Source: Nicotiana tabacum
Lineage: Eukaryota; Streptophyta; Magnoliopsida; Solanales; Solanaceae
Direction of reading: 5' to 3'
NCBI RefSeq assembly: GCF_000715075.1
Contig: NC_134103.1
Span: 73,347,519 to 73,411,518, forward strand
Length of the DNA: 64,000 nucleotides
Each line of letters begins with the position of its first letter. The first letter of the stretch is position 1. The notes under the pieces were generated by a model. That model was not told the origin of the DNA. It worked only from the letters and a program-made list of their open reading frames with translations, and made no database searches. Both the position numbers and the translations under genes were made by a program. Below are positions 33,125 to 45,150 of the stretch, in pieces.

Positions 33125-36100
33125 TGTCACGACCCAAAATCCAACTAGTCGTGATGGCACCTAACCCAACCTTCTAGGTAAGCCAATTATCAACTATCCA
33201 ATTCCAATAAAATTTAACAAGACAATTAAGTAAAAGAATATATCTAAATCTTATACATTCCCCCAAGGATTGGTAGTATAATTCATGAGCTTCTAAGATT
33301 AGAATTTACAAAGCTGGTATTAAATAAATACATCATCTGTTCGAAATGTACATAAACAAATTTTTATAAATCTAAGGCTACCTTGAACAAGAGGCAGCTA
33401 CAACCGAAACGCATGTACATCTTCAATTCCAGATCCCATCGATCACAGCAACATCGACAACCAACATCTGCACGCAAGGTGCAGAAGTGTAGTATGAGTA
33501 CAACCGACCCCATGTACTCAATAAGTAACAAACCTAACCTTAGGTTGAAAGTAGTGACAAGCTGGAACAAAGGTCGGGTCCAACACCAATAGCCAACAAC
33601 AATCCATAATAACGTAAAGCAAGTAATAAAAGAAGTAACACAGAGATAAAATGCTCAGCTTAATCATGATTTCTGAAAATAGTTCTGCCTTTCATGTATA
33701 TCAGTGAAAAACCCAAATCGTTTACCGAAGTTGCCAAAAATATGAGAGTTTGAAAACAGTAATTTTCCCAAAAATCCTTTCAACAATAAATAAGATGTTT
33801 CTTTTTCTTTCTAGATAGCCAGTGTAAAATGCATCACTATGCACATATGCCAATAAGTGTGAGATGTCATGAATGATGTAATACCGTACAACATGAGGAA
33901 GATACATCTCTATGCTTGTATGTCATGTGTGCATGTCAATGCAATGTATCTCAGAGATGAACTCATGTACTCACACTCTCAGAGTACTCAATCTTACTAT
34001 CTCACACTTTCAACTCGTCATGCTCAATTACTCAGTAATGTATATGGCCAATCCGGCCCAGGGAAGATCCATCCCAGAATATATACATCAACTGACCATC
34101 AGTCACTCCGTATTGAGTAGGGCCAATCCAGCCCGTGGGGAAGATCCATCCCGAGGTATAAATGCTTTGGACGAGATCCATGTCCAAGGAATATCCATTC
34201 CTCAATATAAATTAGCCGCGCTCACTGGGGGTGTATGCAGACTCCATGGGGGCTCCTTCAGCCCAAGTGCTAAAATCCGCACGGACAACTCACGTGCTAT
34301 AGTATCAATATCTCAAAATCAGGCCCTCGGCCTCACTCAGTCATCAACCTCTCCAGTCTCTCGGGCTCACAATGACATGAACTAGCCCAAAATGATGATA
34401 TGATGTATCAATAAATAACAACAAAGACTGAGATATGATATGCAATGAATGAATATGAATGAGTATCACATTGCAATGTAAGCAAATAACTCAACAATAG
34501 TAGTGACCTCAGTGGGTCCCAACAGAATAAGCATGTAGCCTAGACATGGTTTCTAACATGAATCACAGCTCGATAACTCTAGTACGTAGAGATTTCATGA
34601 TCACAAATAAGTTCAGGTAACTACAGAGTACCACAGAAATAACGGAGTCATAGTTCACACGGTGCACGCCCACATGCCCGTCACCTAGCATGTGCGTCAC
34701 CTCAACACCAAACACACAACACGTATAATCAGGGTTCATACCCTCAGCTCCAAGATTAGAAGAGTTACTTACCTCGAACAAGCTGAATCCAATATCTAGC
34801 AAGCCAAACAATGCTCCAGAAATTCCATTCTACACGTATCAACTTCTGAACGGCTCGAATCTAGTCACAATTAATTTGATTCAGTCCACACAATTATAAG
34901 AATTAATTCCATATCAAAATACTAATTTTTTCCCACAAAAATCCGATATTACACTCAAAAATTGCAACTGAGGCCTATGTCTCGGAACCCGACAAATATT
35001 ACAAAATATGAACTCCCATTCAACAACGAGTCCAACCACACCAAATTTACCAAATTCAGACAACAACTCGACCTTAAAATCCCCAAATCTCATTTTCAAA
35101 TCCCTAGGCCCAAATCCTCTAATTTCACCTCAAAAACACGTAATCTAATCAAAATACTCAATGATAATCCAATATTATTGACTAACAATGGTCACAAGTG
35201 ACTTACCTCAGGTTTTCCCATGAATTCTCTCTGAAAAATTGCCTCAACTCGTGTTGGAAATGTCCAAAAATGCTAAAATCTCGCAACCCCTCTGATTTTA
35301 TTTTGTCCAGGGGTTTTCGCATCTGCGGCTCACTAAGCCGCTTCTGCGGTTCTCGCTTCTGCGTCGAAGCTGCCGCTTCTGTAGCTTATTCCGCTTCTGC
35401 GGACAAGAGGTCCACTTCTGCGGCCTCGCATTTGCGGAATCCAAGCCGCTTCCATGATGAGGCCCCTCTTCTCTCACTTCCGCTTTTGCGATCAAGTCGT
35501 CGCAGGTGCGAGTCCACTTATGCAGTCCTGCATGCGCACCTGAGACTCCTGCCCTTGCCAAGCCAATTTTGCTTCTGTGCAAGCATGCTCGCTTCTGCGA
35601 GCTCGCACCTGTGGTCCCTCATGCGCAAGTGCGAAGACACCAGCAACAAAAAATTCCAGCATTTCCTTAAGTCCGAATTTGATTCGTTAATCATCTCAAA
35701 CTCATCCGAGGCCCCCGGGACCTCAACCAAATATACCAACAAGTCCTAAAAATTATTATACGAACTTAGTCGAGGCCTCAAATCACATCAAGCAACGCTA
35801 AAACCACGAATCATACCCCAATTCAAGCTTAATGAAACTAAGAATTTTCAACTTCTACATTCTATGCCGAAACCTATCAAAATCATGTCCGATTGACCCT
35901 AAATTTTGCGCATAAGTCATAAAAACATAACAAACCTATTGAAATTTCCAGAATAGGATTCCGACCCCACTATCAAAAGGTTAACTCCTCGGTCAAACTT
36001 CCAAGCTTAGATTTCTATTTTAGGCATTTCAAACATAATTTGACTACGGACTTCCAAATAATTTTCCGGACACGATCCTAAATCCAAAATCACCATATGA

Positions 36101-36336
36101 AGCTATTGGAATCATCAAAACTCTACTCCGAGGTCATTTACACATAAGTCAATATCCGGTCAATCATTTCAACTTAAGTTTCATCTTGGAGAGTAAGTGT
36201 CTCAATTCATTTCAAAACCTCACCGAACCCAAACCAATTACCCCGACAAGTCATATAACAACTGTAAAGCATAAATTGAGCAGTAAATGGGAGGAACGGG
36301 GCTATAATACTCAAAACTACCGGCCGGGTCGTTACA
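33125..36336 (-). repeat. Solo LTR inside the extra ORF of A
   Basis: Minus strand begins TGTAACGACCCGGCCGG and ends GGGTCGTGACA. Flanks on that strand are TGATG and TGATA, a target duplication with one change; the host reading frame continues across it. Modules: GCG/CGC island at 35640-35328 (core CCGCTTCTGCGG), TATA-like AAATAAAAT (near 35305), GAGGTAAGT (34775-34767), a repeat-rich part at about 34290-34030 with CCAATCCGGCCC and GAAGATCCATCCC units. Family related to 53223-56002. Confidence 0.9.
35328..35640 (-). repeat. GCG/CGC palindrome island in solo LTR
   Basis: Repeats such as CCGCTTCTGCGG, CGCTTCTGCG, GCAGAAGCGG and CGCACCTG spaced 15-30 bp apart. Long open frames across this part come from the lack of AT-rich stop codons, not from a gene. 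Confidence 0.85.
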
Positions 36337-38466
36337 CATCATCCTCAAGTGTGGGAGCTGGATTGGTGAACATCTGAAGGACTGCCTCAGTAGGGTCAGC
36401 AATAAGGTCTGGCTCCTCAGACTGGCCAGATGCTGCGGTAGGCTCTGTGGGATCTGGGCCTGGGTGGTGCAAGTTTATCAACATGTCAAATGAAATGTCT
36501 CCGGCTGTTGCAAGCTTGGTGACCTGTCGCCGGAGCTTATCCACTAACTTTTTCGATGCCTGTGACTTTTGAATTTTTTTCACTTCCTTGGCCAATTCTT
36601 CAATCATGGACCCATGCTATATCAGAGTGGCCATAATGGTGTTCTGGTTGTCCAGGATCTTCTTCAAGGTTTCTTCGACAGACAGCTTTGGAGTAGCTGT
36701 CTACATCCAGTTGTTGAGGCTCGCCAGTGTCTGGGAGACTCGCAGCGAAGAGAATGGAGCAGATGGCATAGGTACCGACTTCAAAGCTGAGGTGGGAGGC
36801 ACTGAGGCTGAAGGTGGAGGTATGGCAGCTGCATTGGTAGAAGGCTCTACTGAAGTGGATGGCATATCAGCTGTCTCTATATCTACCACCGAAGTCTCAT
36901 CAGACTAGCCTACGGTAGTAGTCGGCTGACCCATCTCTTCGAGTTCTTCATATTCATCAGAGAATACTAAGAGAAAGGCTTCTTTGCCCGAACCTTCGTG
37001 CAAAATCTCTGGGCTCTACCTATGCATCTGTAAGGTACTCTGTGAGGGTGTTGGGATACGGGTAGGAAGTATCAGCCTACCTGGCGACCACTGACATATT
37101 GCCCAACATCACGACACCCACATTGATCGGGTACTCAGCCATAATAGAGGCAACTAGAACTGCCCGTGAAATAGGTAAGTTTGTCTCGTTCTGGCACGGG
37201 TCTAGTCTGCTGCATCGATGGTCTGCCATCCCTTCGCCTCGAAATTTAGGGTGTTCCGCTGAATAGGAACCCATGCAGTGATCCATGGTGGTGGTGGCCC
37301 CGGGGCTGCAAGAAGCTCAGCTAGCCATGGGCGGGCTGCATCACCCATTGCCAGCTTCTCCAAGTACTGTGCTGGCTCAACGTCCTCAAACCCCAAGTAG
37401 GAGTTCAATGTGTGCTGGTCGAACCGCACCTTCAAATTTCTCACTTTTGTAACATTGGCATAGAACTACCAGACCAAATACTCCTTGGCGTCCATAACTG
37501 ACTGGGTGAACCAAATCCACCCCTTCCTCTCTCTGAACTGTCTCAACACGGCTGGATTATACTTGTCAAGATCTTGAAGTTGGAACTATCGCTCGAGAGT
37601 GAACGATCTTACTGGCCACCCCCCACGGAAGCTGGTGAAGGCATCTAGACTCACAAAACGGTCCTCCTAGACCTCTTTCTTATTCGACCTCTCAAGGCCG
37701 GCAACTGTAGTATCATCCTCTCGGCCATCATCCGGAATATCATCAACAGTAGCTGCTGGTGCCTCAGGGACAGGTGTAGCAGAGGGCTCTGAAGCCTGAC
37801 TTGCACTCTCCGAACCCTCGAAAGTGCTATGTGAGAAGGAAGGCTCGTCCAAGAGTTGATACCTTCCCTATGGCTACTGTGGTTGTGATTGGACAGCAGG
37901 CTGCTCTTGCACTGAGTCGCCCTCTGATGCTTCGTCGGCCTACTGTAGGTTTCTTGGTGATTATATTTTGGAGGGCGTGGGGTAAAGTGCTTTTCCCTCG
38001 ACCTCTAGAAGGTTCACCCCTCCCCTTTGAAGTGTCACCGTTGCCACAAGATCTAACCATTTTCTGTAACAAGCAACAACAACAGTTAGTTGTAATTCAA
38101 TTACACACAGACAATATATCATAGTGTAGAACATAAGAGCAGGGTGACAATTACAAGTGCGGCCGCAGACTGGGTTGTGCGAACCGCACAATTGACATGA
38201 TATTAACAATTAAGCATGCAAATCAATTGACCCAGTCCCCATAAAGCAATTAGTAGTTGACCCAACATAGATTAAACCCCACATGGTAGTAAAATTGAAA
38301 TCTATTGACAACTGGCCTAAAATTAAGCATACCAGATATGAATGAGTACAACTAAATGATCACAGATGTGGATGGAGTGTGGCAGATGATTGAAAAGATG
38401 ATTTCCAAGTTTTAGAGTTTAGAGTGCTCAGAGAGGGAAAAACTTTGTACAGTAGACTTAGGCTAC

Positions 38467-38790
38467 TATTTATACTTACAGGCAGACTTGGGTAACAAAG
38501 GAGGAGTGCAGCCGCCGAATTCCTTCTGCGGTCCGCACTCTGTTACCTGGAGGCTCAATAGCCTTTGTTGATCTGCTGTCCGCAAAATTTGTGGTGCGAC
38601 TGCAGATTTTGGTTGCAGACCGCAGAATTCGATGTACGGCCGTAGATTGACCAATTCTTTGATAGACCAAACTTAAGAGAGTTTGCATTTACCCTTTCCA
38701 AGTTGTGCGGTCCGCACAAGAATTGTGCGGCCGCAGTTGCCTTCTGCTGTAGCACTCCTAATTGTGCGGTCCACACTTTTTACACACTTA
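38467..38790 (-). promoter_or_regulatory. Internal promoter-like region of A, before the extra ORF
   Basis: An array of GTGCGGTCCGCAC, GTGCGGCCGCAG and GCAGACCGCAGAATTC motifs like those in the LTR, followed 15-40 bp later by TATAAATA (38474-38467). The ATG of the extra ORF lies 400 bp downstream; one more pair of motifs is at 38200-38156. The same layout exists in element B at 49426-49718. I infer a promoter for a separate mRNA of the extra ORF. Confidence 0.6.
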
Positions 38791-38906
38791 GCCAATTTTC
38801 TAAGCACAGTTCCTATAAAGCACACTCATTCCTGCAAACAGTTCAAATCAGTTAGCACAAAATAACATCTATCTATGAAAGAAGAAAAGAAAAATAAAAA
38901 GAAAAC

Positions 38907-38930
38907 ATGGGTTGCCTCCCAAGAAGCGCC
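38907..38930 (-). other. Conserved post-pol motif TTGGGAGGCAACCCA
   Basis: Minus strand reads GGCGCTTCTTGGGAGG then CAACCCATG. The near-palindrome TTGGGAGGCAACCCA follows pol in many plant Athila-like elements. Its role is not known to me; its place between pol and the internal promoter is the same in B. Confidence 0.8.
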
Positions 38931-38934
38931 TGGT

Positions 38935-41900
38935 TTAACGTCGTGGCACGACGCAAATTACCATCACTTCAAATGCCACCACGTGACCATCATCAGCTTG
39001 TCCCAAATAATGCTTCACCCAGTGACCATTGACTCGGAATACCTTATCATTTTTGTTCTTCAAGTCCAATGCACCAAAAGGTATTACACCCACAATTTCA
39101 AAGGGACCATTCCATTTGGATTTCAACTTTCCGGGAAACATCTTCAATCGTGAGTTGAACAACAAAAGAAGATCGCCCACCTTGAGCTCCATGTTTCAGA
39201 TATATTTGTCATAAATGTACTTCATTCTCTCTTTGTACAAGGACGAACTTGCATATACATGGTACCAGAACTCATCCAATTCATTCAAATATGAAACCCG
39301 CAAGTTAGCGGCTGCATTCCAATCAAGATTCAACTTCTTTAAAGCCCACATGGCTTTGTGCTCAAGTTCCACCGGAAGATGACAAGCTTTTCCAAACACC
39401 AACCGGTATGAAGACATCTCGATAGGAGTTTTGAAAGCAGTCTGATAAGCCCATAGTGTATCATCAAGCTTCTTTGACCAATCCTTCCGGTTAGCATTCA
39501 CTGTTTTGGACAAGATACTCTTTATCTCCCGGTTGCAAACTTCCACTTGACCGCTAGCTCTAGGATGATAGGGAGTCATAACTTTATGAGTGACACCATA
39601 CTTGCTAAGTAAATTGTCAAAAGCCTTGTTGCAAAAATGCGACCCCCATCGCTTATGATAGCCCGTGGAGTACCAAATGGTGAGAAAATATTCTTCTTTA
39701 AGATCGCCGACACACTCTTTGCTTTATTGTTGGGTAGAGCAATGGCCTAAACCCATTTAGAAACATAATCAACCGCGACCAAGATGTAGGTATTTCCACA
39801 AGAACTCACAAAAGGACCCATGAAGTCAATACCCCACAAATCAAATATATCGATCTCCAAAATGGTAGTGAGAGGTATTTCATTCTTCTTCGAGATTCCA
39901 CCAGCACGTTGGCATTCATCACATATGTTCACCATATCACTTGCATCTTTGTAAAGAGTCAGCCAATAGAATCCACAACTTAGCACTTTAGCCGCCGTTC
40001 TTGCTCCGCCATGGTGACCACCATAAGGCGAAGAATAACAAGCCTCAAGAATAACATTTTGCTCTTCATCCGGTACACATCTTCTAATTACCCCATCCGT
40101 GTACCCGGAAGAGGTAAGGATCGTCCCAATAATAATCTTGACAATCCCATTTGAGCTTCTTCCTTTGATTTGAAGAGAACTCATCCAGGATGATTCCACA
40201 CACAAGGAAGTTTTCTAGATCGGCGAACCATGGTGCCTCTCTCATTTAAATGGCCAAGAGTTGCTCATCGGGGAAGGAGTCATTGATTTCAAGGCCATCA
40301 TGCGGCCTCCCCTCCTCCTCCAAATGAGACAAGTGGTCCGCCACTTGATTTTAACTCCCTTTCTGATCTTGAATGTCAATATCAAAATCTTGCAACAATA
40401 GCACCCATATCATAAACCTAGCTTTTGAATCTTTCCTGCTCATAAGATAACGAAGTGCCACATGTTTTGTATGAACAATAACCTTTGCACCCATCAAGTA
40501 CGGGAGAAACTTCTCAATTGCAAACGCAATGGCAAAAAGCTCTTTTTCGGTAATAGTGTAATTGACTTGGGCATCATTCATGGTCTTACTAGCATAGTAG
40601 ACTGAATGAAAACTCTTATTGATACGTTGCCCCAATATTGCTCCAACCGTTACATCACTAGCATCACACATGAGCTCAAAAGGAATACTCCAATTAGGAG
40701 CGGTGATAATGGGAGTAATTATCAACTTGAACTTTAGCAATTCAAAGGATCTCATGCAATCATTATTGAAGTGAAATTTATCATCTTTCTCCAAAAGCTT
40801 GCACAAGGGGTTCACCACTTTGGAAAATCCTTTATGAAGCACCAGTAGAACCCCGCGTGACCCAAGAAACTTGTCACGCCTTTCAGTGATGTTGGAGGTG
40901 GAGGTTTAGAAATCACCTCTATCTTCGCCTTTTCGACCTCTATGCCATTCTTTGAAATCTTGTGGCCAAGGACAATGCCTTCCTCGACCATGAAATGGCA
41001 TTTCTCCCAATTCAACACCAAGTTCGTTTCTTCACACCTTGCCAATACTTTATCCAAATTTTCCAAGAAATCTAACTACCAAAAAGTCATCCTTGAAAAC
41101 TTCAAGGTAGTCCTCTACCATATCCGTAAAGATCGCCATCATACACCGTTGAAAAGTTGCTGGTGCATTGCATAAGCTAAATGACATCCACTTGAAAGCG
41201 AAAGTGCCATAGGGACAAGTGAAAGTTGTTTTCTCTTGATCTTTCGGGGCAATAAGGATTTGATTGTAGCCCAATATCCATCTAGAAAGAAACAGAAAGT
41301 ACGACCGGCCAACCTATCAAGCATTTGGTCAAGAAAAGGGAGTGGAAAATGGTCTTTCCTTGTGACTTTGTTTAGCTTCTGATAGTCCACACACACCCTC
41401 CATTCGATCACCATTCTTGTTGGAATCAGCTCGTTCTGATCATTGGTGACCACAGTTATGCTCCCTTATTCGGAACACATTGCACCGAAGAAGTCCACGA
41501 ACTTTCAGAAATAGGGTTGACAACCCCGACATCTAACCACTTGATGATATCCTTTTTGACCACGTCTTGCATGGCTTCATTGAGTCTCCTTTGATGTTCA
41601 ATGGAGGGTTTGTCATCTTCCTCCAAGTTAATCTTGTGCATGCAAAATGCGGGGCTTATTCCCCGAATATCCGCCAAAGTCCACCCAATAGCTTTCTTCC
41701 TCTTATGGAGCACTGCCAATGTCAAGTGAACCTGCACGTTAGTCAAACAAGAGGAAAGAATAACCGGTAAATTAGAATAAGGGCCAAGGAATTTATACCT
41801 AAGATATGGAGGCAATGGCTTTAACTCCAAGATAGGAGGCTCTTCAATTGAAGGCTTTGTAGGAGGAGTTTTCCTATTCTCAAGATCCAAGGAAAGTTTT

Positions 41901-41995
41901 CGAGGTGCTTAGTTGTACGACCCCATTCCTTGCAAAGAATTAACACATTCCATGAAGCCATCCATCTCGTCATCATCAAAATTGAGTAAAACGGC
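38935..41995 (-). pseudogene. pol: Athila-type pol of element A (RT, RNase H, integrase), 5' part missing
   Basis: Reads from the protease tail (MECVNSLQGMGSYN, then a stop) into RT (41890-40860), RNase H (40842-40351), integrase (40205-39196) and its C-terminal part (39192-38935, [20 protein letters not shown]). RT keeps PYGTFAFKWMSFSLCNAPAT and the two catalytic Asp, but the box reads VFKDD instead of VFMDD. RNase H shows CDASDVTVGAILGQ and TEKELFAIAFAIEK. The integrase zinc finger is intact (GGHHGGARTA ... CDECQRAG) and the core starts GIDFMGPF. Frameshifts near 41280, 41060 and 40840, stops near 40350 and 39747, and others make it non-functional. It stops at 41995 because element B is inserted between protease and RT. 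Confidence 0.9.
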
Positions 41996-43565
41996 TGATA
42001 AATGGAGATTTTGACTACTTATTTGTGCCTTTTGACTTTCGTTTTAGTTAAAAAATGCTTAAAGGTATTCCTAAAAACTGATGAATTATGCTTACTTGCA
42101 GGAGTATTGGAAAATGTGCCAAAGTGATAAAATTCAACTCAAGAAGGAGTGATTTTGAACAAGGACAAAAATCAAGCAAAAAGGCTAAAGTGCAGACCGC
42201 AGAATTCTGTCTGCGGCGGCAGAACAAGAATAAAATTTGTCAGTGCTTCAATGCAAAGTGTGGGCCGTACAATAATTGTGCGGCAGCAGAAGTCAAGGTT
42301 CAGAGAGTTCGAAATTCAAGACAATCAAGATCTACGGACCACACTATAATTGTGCGACCGCAAAAATCAAATGTGCGGCCGCACACAGAATTGTGGGGTC
42401 CGCAAAGCTCAAGAAGTGTGACCGTAGTTCAGAATTGTGCGGGCGTAGAAATCAAATGTGCGGCCGCACCCAGAATTGTGGGGTCCGCAAAATCTAAGAA
42501 GTGCTGCCATAGTTCAGAATTGTGCGGCCGCAGAAACCACTCCTATCAAGAGCTGTATTAAAGTGCGGACCGCACATAGAATTATGCCATCGCAGAACCT
42601 CCGAAAGGGTAATTTTTGTCCGAAAATTTCAGATGTGTATAAATAGTCTTTTTTGACGAAATTAGGTCAAGTTTTGTATATCTGAAAGTTGGTATGTAGC
42701 CGTTTTTCTTTACTATTTTAGGAAAATATTTCATAGCTTGTCAATTTTACATTGGATTTTCATCTATTTATCATTAAATATGAGTTTAATTATCTTTTCT
42801 TCTTTATTTTCCTCATCACCCACTATGAGTAGCTATATTTCTAGCTAGGGTTGTGACCCAACCCTAGTGTGGGTACCTAATGGGTGTTTGATTTAGGGCT
42901 TGTTTATGGTTGGGTGTGTAATATTTAACCTAGTTCTTGCTATAATTGTAGAATTAGTGGTTGCAAACATTGATTCAAGCCTATTTTACTTAGTCTCTAC
43001 TTGAGAAAGATAGACTTAGTCTAGGAAAGCTTGGCTAACAAGAAATTGGGATGAACTCAAGAAATTGATAGTCCCAATTAAAGGGTTGAATCTAGAGATA
43101 GTTAAATCCGACTTGAGCATCTATCAATTATTTTGTGCAATGCCCATTTGGACTTAAGAGAGAGCCAAATTGGGCAAAACCACTATATTACCGAGAGGTA
43201 TTAAGTGGGTAATTGTGTGTTGATTGCTATAATACACCCCGACCAATGAAACCCGCTCTAAAGCCCACATCCCGTTAGGAAAATACCTAGGTGGAAGTCA
43301 TAACCCTATATCTTTTACATACTTGAAAAACAATACCAAAATATTATTCTCTAGCTTTACATTTGCAAACCGTAGCATAATTTAGAAGTAGAATCAAAAC
43401 ACAGTTTGTGGAAGTGCATCGTAGACACTTTACGCGCTTAGACCGAATATATACATAATCCTATCTATGTTCCCTGTGGATTCGATCCCGACTCCCAGTT
43501 GGGTAATTATTATTGCAATCTACTACTTCACAACCCCAAGCTGAGGTGTGATTTGGGCGAGATCA
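41996..43565 (+). repeat. 5' LTR of element B
   Basis: Starts TGATAAATGGAG, ends GGGCGAGATCA; 1570 bp, nearly the same length as the 3' LTR of A (1561 bp). GCG/CGC island at 42192-42600, TATA box at 42638-42645. Confidence 0.9.
42192..42645 (+). promoter_or_regulatory. LTR promoter of B: palindrome island plus TATA box
   Basis: Repeats such as GTGCGGCCGCAC, CAGAATTGTGGGGTCCGCA, AGAATTGTGCGGCCGCAGAA, ending about 40 bp before TATAAATA (42638-42645). It would start the genomic transcript near 42670. Confidence 0.7.
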
Positions 43566-43570
43566 ATTTT

Positions 43571-43588
43571 TGGCGCCGTTGCTTGGGA
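43571..43588 (+). other. Primer-binding site (tRNA-Asp type)
   Basis: TGGCGCCGTTGCTTGGGA differs in two bases from TGGCGCCGTTGCCGGGGA, the complement of the plant tRNA-Asp 3' end used by Athila-like elements. It lies five bases after the LTR. Confidence 0.85.
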
Positions 43589-43689
43589 GCTAAAAAATGA
43601 ATTTAGCTATATATTTGGTTTTGTGTGTGACTTGTCTTCCTTTCCTTCCGGGTTACTAATTTTCTTTTTGTGAAACAATTGTAGGTACA

Positions 43690-45150
43690 AAAAAAGCTCT
43701 TAACAACAATGATCCTCTCGAAAACTTGCCATTGGGGGAGGATGTGGATGATGACCAAGTTGACGAGGTTCCTCTTGAACCTCAAGCAAATAGACAAAGC
43801 CGACCGCCTCATGACAATGTTCCCATCCCTCCCCCACCTCCACCAAGAGCAGCTCCAAACGAAGGATATGCAAGTGCCATAGTCCCGCCCCGTATTCGGG
43901 CGGGCAATTTCCAAATCACTAATATTATGCTCACATTTCTAGAGCAACGAGGATTCTTCACCGGGGCTCCGAATCAAAATGCATACAAACACTTGAAGTG
44001 TTTGTGGACGCTTGCTGGGGGAGTAAACAAACCAACATCTCCGAGGATGCTCTACGGTTGAGGCTATTTCCCTTCTCTCTATGGGGGAAAGACTTGGATT
44101 GGTTAGAAAGATTGCCAAATCATTCTATCGGTACATGGGATGAATTGGCGGAGAAATTTATTTCCAAGTTCTTTTCTCCTGGGCATATGGCTACTCTTAG
44201 AGATGAGATTCTAGCATTCAAGCAAGAACCCAATGAGCCTTTGCACGAGATATGGGAGAGGTACCGTACTATGGTGAAAGAGTGCCCAAACAATGATATG
44301 ACGAAGGCTATGATTCAACAAACTTCCTATAGGGGGATCAATACTACCAATCAATGTGTGGTCAACAAACTTGGCGGTGGAAATTTCACGACAACACCAT
44401 ATGCCGAAGCTTGTGAGATCTTAGATGAAATGGTGGATACTTTATCAACATGGCAAAGTAGAGCAAATGTTCCCCAAGGTGATCCAAATATGATTCACCT
44501 ACATAAAGAATTGCTTGATCATGGGCAAGCAATTGCCGAGTTGACCACCATAATAAATCAATTATCCAAAGCTCAACTTCAACAAGTTCAAGGTCCTAAG
44601 CAAGTACATGCAATGGAAAGTGTAAATATGATGGTGAACAAGCGAAGGCAAAAGGGTCAACAAGTGCCAAACTGTGCGGAACAATATGTGCAAGAAGATA
44701 GTGGGTTTGACTAAGATGAATCATACAATGAAAAAGAGGAGGAAGTGCAATATGTGTACAACTTCCAAGGGCAAAGAAACAACTCTCAAGTCCTGAATCA
44801 ACAACAATGGCGATATCAAGGTAATCAAGGGAATTGGAACTCTAACAACCAAGGTAATTGGAACAATCAAAACAATCAACAACCAAGGGGGTTGGAACAA
44901 TAATCAAGGTAATCGGGTGTCGGGCATTCATAGGCCCCCGATGTATCAACAACCAAGTAACTCGCCTCCTTATCCTTCACATGGTCCTACCACTTCCAGC
45001 AATGAGATTGGGCGAATTGAGAACATGTTCAAACAAATGATGAAGAAGAATGCCTACTCCGATGCTCAACTAGCCTCTCACAACACTTCAATTCGCAATT
45101 TAGAAGTTCAATTGGGGCAAAATCTCACAAGCTTTGAACGCTTGTCCTAA
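43690..45150 (+). pseudogene. gag: gag of element B
   Basis: Structural protein that would form the virus-like particle. The N-terminal part is Pro-rich (DNVPIPPPPPP), then FQITNIMLTFLEQRGFFTGA; a frameshift near 44000 leads into the capsid-like part LRLFPFSLWGKDLDWLERLP, WDELAEKFISKFFSPGHMAT and EILAFKQEPNEPLHEIWERY, typical of Gypsy gag. A stop at 44712 is followed by a Gln/Asn/Gly-rich stretch (QGNQGNWNSNNQGNWNN), a frameshift near 44890, and ENMFKQMMKKNAYSDAQLAS. The start codon is not clear; one upstream ATG (43598) is not in this frame context. Not functional. Confidence 0.8.

Larger units (their letters stand above)
33055..38060 (-). pseudogene. Extra ORF of element A (putative plant transposon protein), split by a solo LTR
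   Basis: Homologue of the extra ORF of B (49856-51775), in the place where Athila elements have their env-like ORF. Starts MVRSCGNGDTSKGRGEPSRG (38060), a basic N-terminus. The middle (37600-37080) reads RNLKVRFDQHTLNSYLGFED, LAMGDAARPWLAELLAAP and TLNFEAKGWQTIDAAD. A Ser/Thr/Pro-rich part and a heptad-like stretch (IEELAKEVKKIQKSQASKKL, near 36600) follow, then QSEEPDLIADPTEAVLQMFT. A solo LTR (33125-36336) interrupts the last 25 codons; the end resumes at 33124 and stops at 33055. Several frameshifts and stops are present. I see no signal peptide or membrane segment, which argues against a true envelope. The domain resembles what databases call putative plant transposon protein; its function is unknown. 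Confidence 0.7.
29766..41995 (-). mobile_element. Athila-like element A (partial, minus)
   Basis: From right to left: pol (41995-38935), internal promoter region, extra ORF (38060-33055), 3' non-coding region, polypurine tract, 3' LTR (31326-29766). Left flank CTAAC (29761-29765) is the likely target duplication in MULE2. The 5' LTR, gag and protease are missing because element B begins at 41996; they should follow B beyond the window. RT type and the extra ORF after pol place it in the Athila group of Ty3/Gypsy. Confidence 0.85.

Noticed and set aside
33912..34385. Open frame of 157 codons
   Set aside because: Inside a solo LTR, over its repeat-rich part; no homologous frame in the related LTR at 53223-56002.
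35198..35749. Open frame of 183 codons on the plus strand
   Set aside because: Lies across the GCG/CGC island of a solo LTR. The frame is open because the island is poor in stop codons; it is antisense to the LTR and has a low-complexity Ser/Arg/Cys product.
42088..42561. Open frame of 157 codons in the 5' LTR of B
   Set aside because: Made of the palindrome island (repeats of CGRRNQ and IVGSAK type), upstream of the TATA box, and not conserved in the LTR of A.
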